Part shown: piece by piece, positions 33,153 to 38,037 of the stretch
How the letters are laid out: each line of letters starts with the position of its first letter
Numbering within the stretch: position 1 is the stretch's first letter
Assembly (NCBI GenBank): GCA_910578405.1
Contig: CAJTQO010000028.1
Span: forward strand, 6,218 to 44,254
Length of the DNA stretch: 38,037 nucleotides
Source of the DNA: an uncultured Lachnospiraceae bacterium
GTDB taxonomy: Bacteria > Bacillota > Clostridia > Lachnospirales > Lachnospiraceae
Direction of reading: 5' to 3'
Notes under the pieces: generated by a model
What the model was told of the DNA's origin: nothing
Database searches by the model: none
What the model saw: only the letters and a program-made list of their open reading frames with translations
Program-made: the position numbers and the translations under genes

Positions 33153-33746
33153 ATGAGAAAGAAAGACGACACACTGCGGGATACCCTGCTGGAGCTTGCA
33201 CGGCAAACCGCAGACAATGAAGGAATCGACGCCATCAACATCCGCTCTATTGCCAAAAAAGCAGGCGTGGCGACAGGCACTGTATACAATTACTTTTCCT
33301 GCAAAGACGAACTCCTACTCGCCCTGACGGAAGCATATTGGAAGCAGGCGCTTCTGGAAATGGACGCTGCGCTCACCGCCGACTCCTTTTGCGGACAACT
33401 GCAGCAAATTTTCCTCTTCCTTAAAGAACGGATTGAGCAATCCGCCGGGAAACTTATGCACAGCCTGGGCAGCACGGAAATCACAGGCCAGCAGCGCATG
33501 GCTTCCATGCAGGTTGCACTGGAAACCATCCTGCTTAAATGCCTGGAACAAGACAAAAACATATGCGCCGATGTCTGGAGCGAACCATTTGCCGACGGAC
33601 AGGGAGTAGGCGCATCCTTTACCAAAGAACAGTTTGTGCGTTTTGTCCTGCACAACCTTATCCTGCTGCTGAAAGCAGGGCCGTCTGACCTGGCTTTCTT
33701 CTTTGCGCTTATCAGACGCATTATTTATAAAGACCAATCGAAATAG
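33153..33746 (+). CDS. TetR-family transcriptional regulator
   Basis: A 197-residue regulator. The N-terminal 50 residues are a TetR helix-turn-helix (INIRSIAKKAGVATGTVYNYFSCKDELL, broken here for brevity: motif at about residues 30-57). The C-terminal ligand domain is helical and not assignable. The ATG at 33153 follows GGGACAG. The promoter in front has two matching operators, so it probably represses itself and the membrane protein gene that begins 11 nt after its stop codon. The ligand is unknown. Confidence 0.95.
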   Translation: MRKKDDTLRDTLLELARQTADNEGIDAINIRSIAKKAGVATGTVYNYFSCKDELLLALTEAYWKQALLEMDAALTADSFCGQLQQIFLFLKERIEQSAGKLMHSLGSTEITGQQRMASMQVALETILLKCLEQDKNICADVWSEPFADGQGVGASFTKEQFVRFVLHNLILLLKAGPSDLAFFFALIRRIIYKDQSK

Positions 33747-33757
33747 GAGGATTTTTT

Positions 33758-34459
33758 ATGCCGCAAGCAATAGCCGAAACCGTTTTTGACGTATTATACC
33801 TTTGTTTTGCCCTGACTGCCGGGCTTACCATGCTCTTTCGCGGAAAGGACCCTCTGGTGAAAAAGGCAGGATGCATGGCCGCTCTGCTTGGCGCCGGAGA
33901 TTCTTTCCATCTGGTTCCGCGCGCTTACGCCCTTTGGACTGCCGGGCTGGAAGCCAATGCCGCGGCGCTGGGATTCGGAAAGTTCGTCACATCCATTACC
34001 ATGACAATCTTTTACCTGATTTTATATTATATCTGGCGCAGCCGTTATGAGATTCATGGAAGGAAAACCCTGTCTATCTCCATGTGGGGCCTGTCCATCC
34101 TGCGCATTGCACTCTGCCTGCTCCCGCAAAACCAGTGGCTGACCTACCGCCAGCCCCTCCGGTACGGAATACTGCGCAATATTCCTTTTGCGGTTATGGG
34201 AATCCTGATTATCCTTCTTTTTGCGCAGGAAACGAAAAAAACAGGCGACCCTGTATTCCGCCATATGCCTCTGGCGGTGGGCCTCTCTTTCGGCTTCTAC
34301 CTGCCGGTTGTCCTGTTTAGCGGCGTCGCCCCGGTCATTGGCATGCTTATGATACCCAAGACCCTGGCCTACGTCTGGATTGTGCTGATGGGCTGGCAGC
34401 TCTACCGCCAGCCGCAGACACAGGCGGCGAAAACTATGCCGCAGCCCGCAAGGCAATAA
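33758..34459 (+). CDS. Seven-helix membrane protein of unknown function
   Basis: A 233-residue hydrophobic protein with about seven membrane helices. Conserved-looking polar residues lie in or near helices: GAGDSFHLVPRAYALWT (about 46-62), LGFGKFVTSITMTIFYLIL, and YYIWRSRYEI. I cannot name the family. AGGAGG precedes the ATG at 33758, 11 nt after the TetR stop codon, so the two are one transcript. By analogy with other TetR-linked membrane genes it may be a transporter or a stress-related membrane protein, but seven helices is unusual for the main exporter families. Confidence 0.85.
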   Translation: MPQAIAETVFDVLYLCFALTAGLTMLFRGKDPLVKKAGCMAALLGAGDSFHLVPRAYALWTAGLEANAAALGFGKFVTSITMTIFYLILYYIWRSRYEIHGRKTLSISMWGLSILRIALCLLPQNQWLTYRQPLRYGILRNIPFAVMGILIILLFAQETKKTGDPVFRHMPLAVGLSFGFYLPVVLFSGVAPVIGMLMIPKTLAYVWIVLMGWQLYRQPQTQAAKTMPQPARQ

Positions 34460-34566
34460 CGCCTGCGCACAGGCATACGCCATTTCCGCATTGCCCCACC
34501 CGCCCGGAATTCCCAAGCAATGACAGAATGTCAGCCCGGGCGGTCAAAGGGCTTATGCAAACAAGG

Positions 34567-34588
34567 GCCTTACGCCCGGCGTTAAGGC
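34567..34588 (-). terminator. Hairpin at the end of the GH30-linked AraC gene
   Basis: GCCTTAACGCC and GGCGTAAGGC (minus strand) pair with one bulge across the AraC stop codon region. A short T-rich stretch follows (CCTTGTTTGC). The match to an intrinsic terminator is weak. The 122-nt interval to the convergent membrane protein gene holds nothing else. Confidence 0.4.
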
Positions 34589-35637
34589 ATCGGCTCTCTA
34601 AGCCACTCTTTTTCCATCCCAAGCTCATCGAAGCTTTGATACCGGTTCAGTTTCATAATATCCGGCTCCCAAAACATCATCCTCGTCCCCACATGCCGCC
34701 TGGAACTGCGGTACTCCTTTGGCGTCATCCCCACATACAGCCGGAACACCCGGTAAAAATTACTCAGCCCGGTAAACCCACAGCTATATGCAATATCCGT
34801 AACCTTATTGGCCGACTCTTCCAGATACCTACATGCTGCATTTACCCGCAGCATAGCAATATATTGGTTCAGCCGCATCCCCATCTGACTTGAAAAAACA
34901 CGATACACCGTTGATTCACTTACATGCATTTCAACTGCCAGCGCAGCCGCATCCAACGGCTCCCCCATATGCGTATGGATATAAGAAACACAAGCGTTTA
35001 ATAACTCATGCTTCTTATGCTTCCCCTTCTCCCCTTCCTCTTTATGCCTGACCAAAACCGTTAAAAGCTGGTACATATACATGTGGTAACGGTTCCAGTT
35101 CTCTTCCTGCCGCAGCGGATGCATCCGGCATAACTCCTCCCGGCTCTCCCGCTGCGTTTTCTTTCCTTTCCAAACGCCCATTTCCTTTTCCGTTCCTGCA
35201 TCCGGAACGCTAAGATAAGCCATTTCCGACAAAGCCTGACGGACAAGCGTTTTCTCCGGCAGTCCCATCCCTGCGGCAGCGCGGCGAACCTCCCCGCTTT
35301 CGCAATCCAAAACGCCGTCCCCCACCGTTGCGCAACAAATCTTTTTATCCTGCATATCCCCCAGCATTTCCTTATCCACAGAACAAACAATCTGCAAATT
35401 CCCAGGCTCCCCGTCGTAAATTTCATGGCTGTCCCCACTGTTCACAGTAAGGAAATCCCCCTCGTCCAGCCGATGCTCCACTCCATTCACCCGCACATAT
35501 AGTTTTCCCTTTTTACACAACAGAATCTCCAGATGGTCATGCCAGTGTACCCCATTTACCATCACATTCATCGCCGCCACCGTCACCGGAAGCCCCAACA
35601 CATCCGCCACTTTCTTTGTTTCGTAATACCCGCCCAT
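34582..35637 (-). CDS. AraC-family regulator, likely control of the divergent GH30 gene
   Basis: A 351-residue regulator. The N-terminal cupin (about 20-110) has GVHWHDHLEILLCKKG and NSGDSHEIYDGEPG. A linker of about 90 charged residues follows (residues 120-215). The C-terminal AraC domain has LAVEMHVSESTVYRVFSSQ and IAYSCGFTGLSNFYRVF, ending GMTPKEYRSSRRH. It has about 40 residues beyond the usual end. The ATG at 35637 has AAGGAAAA upstream; the earlier ATG at 35682 gives only Gly/Lys-rich residues. It is divergent from the GH30 gene, with a palindromic element between them. Confidence 0.93.
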   Translation of the reverse strand: MGGYYETKKVADVLGLPVTVAAMNVMVNGVHWHDHLEILLCKKGKLYVRVNGVEHRLDEGDFLTVNSGDSHEIYDGEPGNLQIVCSVDKEMLGDMQDKKICCATVGDGVLDCESGEVRRAAAGMGLPEKTLVRQALSEMAYLSVPDAGTEKEMGVWKGKKTQRESREELCRMHPLRQEENWNRYHMYMYQLLTVLVRHKEEGEKGKHKKHELLNACVSYIHTHMGEPLDAAALAVEMHVSESTVYRVFSSQMGMRLNQYIAMLRVNAACRYLEESANKVTDIAYSCGFTGLSNFYRVFRLYVGMTPKEYRSSRRHVGTRMMFWEPDIMKLNRYQSFDELGMEKEWLREPMP

Positions 35638-35709
35638 AGATTTTCCTTTCTGCCCCTTTCTTCCCCATTCCCCTGCCGCCAACGCTTAATAACCGTTCCA
35701 ATACACCAT

Positions 35710-35891
35710 GTCATTCACTTAAGCCTTGCAAAATGGCTCAAACCATAGACCTCCAGTGCAAACCATCCAAAGACGCAATGGCGCTAAGGCGCCATATTTA
35801 GACGCCTTAGCGCCATTGCGTCTTTCATGAGCAAAAGCGTGTCCGGATGGGGTTCCTGCTTGGCGCCATTCCGGAAACTTAAGTTAATGAC
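35710..35891. repeat. 182-bp palindromic element between regulator and GH30 gene
   Basis: The ends GTCATTCACTTAAG and CTTAAGTTAATGAC are near-perfect inverted repeats. At the centre AAAGACGCAATGGCGCTAAG and three more bases (35769-35791) pair perfectly over 23 bp with 35803-35825, leaving an 11-nt loop. The right half is repeated in inverted orientation at 37678-37757. No gene is inside. The remaining part of the 560-nt control region holds two TATAGTAAAC direct repeats at 36072 and 36088, 16 bp apart, possibly regulator sites. Confidence 0.85.
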
Positions 35892-36197
35892 GTTGTTCAA
35901 ATACAAGTTTTCATTATGCGGCGGATGGCGTTTGGGCCGCGCCCCTATCCCCGCTCCAGGCCATTATACCAAACCGCCTATGCGCCATCAAGGAATCCTT
36001 CCTTCCAAACCGTCCTTTTGACCGGATATTGGAAAGAATTGCCCGGATTTTATAAGTTTTTGCCCGGAAATTATAGTAAACTGAAAATATAGTAAACCAA
36101 AAGCATAACAAACTTTAGTTAAAGCGAACTCTAATTGTCAAAAACGAAACGCCAAACGGCCAAACCACAAAGAGCTATTCAAAAAACGGAGGATTTT

Positions 36198-37688
36198 ATG
36201 GAAGCAAAACAGAGCATTACCTATGCAGTCAACGGCAGGGCAATCGTGGAGGAACGTATCCTGCCCGTCACACCGGAGGCTGAGGAAGCCAAACATCTGG
36301 AATCCCATGTGATTAACCTTTACCCTGAAATAACCTATCAGGAAATCGAAGGTTTCGGCGGCGCATTGACCGATACCGTCGGATACCTTTACTCCAAAAT
36401 GACGGAAGAATGCAAAAAACGATTTTTAGAAGACCATTTCGGGAAAAACGGGCAGCGCTACCGGTTTTTGCGTATGCATATGGATAGCTGCGACTATTCC
36501 CTGGAAGAATACCAGGCAGTGGCCGACCCCATTGCCGACCCGGATTTTACCGCCTTTTCCATTGAACGCGACCGGAAATACATGCTCCCTATGTTAAAAG
36601 ACGCCATGGCAATGACCGCACAGCCCTTCCAAGTCCTGCTCAGCCCCTGGTCCCCGCCAAAGCAGTGGAAAACGCCTCCGGCAAAACCGAAAAATGACGC
36701 TTCCGTCTATGGCGGCGAAGCCATGATGGCCGCTTTCCTGCCGGAAGTGGACTACGAAACGCCATCCAGGTGCAACGGCGGGAGCCTGAAAAAAGAACAC
36801 TACAAAGATTGGGCCGTCTACCTTGCCAAATATGTGCAGGCATATTTAGACGAGGGCGTCCCGGTCACTATGATGAGCCTGCAAAACGAAACCATTGCCG
36901 CCACCAATTGGGATAGCTGCGTCTGGACCGCACAGGAGCAAAAAATATTTTTAAGAGACTGCTTATATCCCGTATTCCAAGAAACCGGGCTGGCTGGCCG
37001 CATTGGACTCTATATCTGGGATCACAACAAAGAACGCGTAGTGGAATTTGCACAGGAAATCATTGATGAAGAAACAGCCAGGATGCTTGACGGCATTGCT
37101 TTCCACTGGTATTCCGGCGACCATTTCGAATCCCTTGGCATTGCCCATGACCTGTTCCCGGATATGAAACTGATGAGCAGCGAATGCTGCGCCCTCCACC
37201 CTCCCGGCCAGGCCAGCATGTTTGCCGCTCTGCTTGGCATGGACGGCGGTTCCAGCGTTGCCGAAGTGGAATACGAAGACGCAGCCGCCTATGGACACGA
37301 TATCATTGGCGGCCTGAATCACGGAATGAACCGCTGGATTGACTGGAACCTTTGCGTAGACAAAAACGGCGGCCCCCGCCATGTTTCCTCCGGCTTCGGC
37401 GCTCCGGTATGCGCCAACGAAGACGGGACATACCGGAAACTTCTCACTTTTGACTACATCGGTCACTTTTCAAGATATATCCTGCCTGGCGCCAAAAGAA
37501 TCGGCTTCTCCCGCTGTGACAGCAACGTGGAATTGACCGCTGTAAAAAACCCGGACGGTTCCCTTGTGGCCGTGCTGCAAAACTCCGGGCAAAAGGATGC
37601 CTCTTACGCCATCCGCATAAATGGCCGGCTTATACGCATCCAGCTTCCGGCAAAAACCATCAGCTCCCTTTCCATGCCATTAACTTAA
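36198..37688 (+). CDS. Glycoside hydrolase family 30
   Basis: A 496-residue GH30 enzyme without a signal peptide, so intracellular. Near the start is EIEGFGGALTDTVGYL. The acid/base Glu231 is in MSLQNETIAATNWDSC and the nucleophile Glu329 in MKLMSSECC; LLSPWSPPKQWK is a further family landmark. GH30 includes beta-glucosidases, glucosylceramidases, beta-1,6-glucanases and beta-xylosidases, and I cannot pick one. The ATG at 36198 is chosen because GGAGG lies 5 nt upstream. The last four codons, including the stop, lie in a dispersed repeat, so the native C-terminus may have been slightly altered. It is divergent from an AraC regulator. Confidence 0.94.
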   Translation: MEAKQSITYAVNGRAIVEERILPVTPEAEEAKHLESHVINLYPEITYQEIEGFGGALTDTVGYLYSKMTEECKKRFLEDHFGKNGQRYRFLRMHMDSCDYSLEEYQAVADPIADPDFTAFSIERDRKYMLPMLKDAMAMTAQPFQVLLSPWSPPKQWKTPPAKPKNDASVYGGEAMMAAFLPEVDYETPSRCNGGSLKKEHYKDWAVYLAKYVQAYLDEGVPVTMMSLQNETIAATNWDSCVWTAQEQKIFLRDCLYPVFQETGLAGRIGLYIWDHNKERVVEFAQEIIDEETARMLDGIAFHWYSGDHFESLGIAHDLFPDMKLMSSECCALHPPGQASMFAALLGMDGGSSVAEVEYEDAAAYGHDIIGGLNHGMNRWIDWNLCVDKNGGPRHVSSGFGAPVCANEDGTYRKLLTFDYIGHFSRYILPGAKRIGFSRCDSNVELTAVKNPDGSLVAVLQNSGQKDASYAIRINGRLIRIQLPAKTISSLSMPLT

Positions 37689-37757
37689 ATTTCCGGAATG
37701 GAGCCAACCATAGAGCCCATCCAGACACGCTTTCGCTCAAAACAGACGCAACGGCGC
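37678..37757. repeat. Truncated inverted copy of the 35.7-kb element
   Basis: About 80 bp, roughly four in five bases identical to the reverse complement of the right half of the element at 35710-35891 (CATTAACTTAA, TTCCGGAATGG, GACACGCTTT, GACGCAA.GGCGCTA). It stops where the central palindrome would begin, exactly where the MITE-like element starts. It provides the GH30 stop codon. Confidence 0.8.
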
Positions 37758-37918
37758 TAGAGCGTGTTTGAAAAATGCTTTCTGTCAGATGTGCGTCACA
37801 GTTTGAATGCTCTACCAAAGGAAGGGCGCATAGCGGGCTATGTAACCTGAATTTGGCACAAATATCACGCAAAATGGGGCGTGCAGATGACAGAATGATT
37901 TTTCAAACACGCTCTAGC
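37756..37918. mobile_element. MITE-like element with 31-32 bp terminal inverted repeats
   Basis: The ends GCTAGAGCGTGTTTGAAAAA.. (37756-37787) and ..TTTTTCAAACACGCTCTAGC (37888-37918) are inverted repeats with one mismatch and one gap. TA or CTAG at both ends may be a target duplication, as in Tc1/IS630-type elements. There is no coding capacity in about 160 bp. The interior (37815-37874) shares sequence with the repeat at 4426-4472 and can fold, for example ATAGC/GCTAT. Confidence 0.75.
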
Positions 37919-38037
37919 ATTCCATCCAGACAGAAATTAGGTTTGTGGGCTGCATGGTTCGTGCCAGCGCTAGGCAAAATTCCGACGGCGATGCGGTGGC
38001 ATCGTCTAGAAATTTTAACGACGCAATGGTGCGAAAC
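37917..38037. repeat. Dispersed repeat, copy 2, continuing off the window
   Basis: The first 33 nt match 4384-4416 with one change. Farther right, AAATTCCGACGGCGATGC and GCATCGTCTAGAAATTT form an imperfect hairpin, and GACGCAATGGTGCG near the edge resembles the arm of the 35.7-kb element. No gene is seen between 37689 and the window end; the whole 349 nt is layered repeats. Confidence 0.65.

Noticed and set aside
32942..33220. 92-residue plus-strand frame
   Set aside because: It crosses the TetR promoter and operators and enters tetR in another frame, with no ribosome binding site.

Overview
The window looks like a chromosomal stretch of a gut Clostridia, most likely Lachnospiraceae. I infer this from the Gram-positive style AGGAGG ribosome binding sites, the sigma-A type promoters, the gatCAB cluster, GPH-family sugar transport, many AraC-family sugar regulators and the glycoside hydrolase families present (GH2, GH3, GH30, GH31). 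No rRNA, tRNA, CRISPR array, transposase or phage structural gene was seen.

Layout. 1-4.3 kb: an unrecognised two-gene unit, then a three-gene operon transcribed leftward: an IbrA-type PP-loop protein, an IbrB-type ParB-domain protein and an AraC regulator only 16 nt behind. 4.4-7.3 kb: structured repeat DNA, a small membrane protein, a lone ImmA-like peptidase, a PD-(D/E)XK-like protein and a YbaK-type deacylase. 7.5-11.5 kb: a heterodimeric ABC exporter of the BmrC/BmrD type. 11.7-15.4 kb: gatC-gatA-gatB. 15.5-24.6 kb: a leftward operon of GH2 glycosidase, GPH transporter, HAD hydrolase, GH3 glycosidase, mannonate dehydratase (uxuA) and an SDR of the fructuronate reductase type. It ends at a strong terminator and has a divergent AraC regulator at its head. 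Read together, this is an import-cleave-catabolise pathway for a (probably glucuronic-acid containing) glycoside. 26.6-31.1 kb: a GH31 alpha-glucosidase, a sugar O-acetyltransferase and a MATE exporter with a structured leader. 31.6-34.5 kb: an AraC regulator, then a TetR regulator with two clear operators and a co-transcribed membrane protein. 34.6-37.7 kb: an AraC regulator divergent from a GH30 glycosidase.

The most unusual content is between the genes. A family of palindromic elements of about 105 bp, bounded by a short GGAACTGGAA direct repeat, sits directly in front of the ribosome binding sites of ybaK, gatA, uxuA and the acetyltransferase gene. Twice it occurs as two tandem units. The stem sequences differ between loci while the architecture is kept, which suggests selection on a structure, probably an RNA. 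A second palindromic family flanks the GH30 gene as inverted copies and supplies its stop codon. One of those copies is cut by a third, MITE-like element with 31-32 bp terminal inverted repeats.
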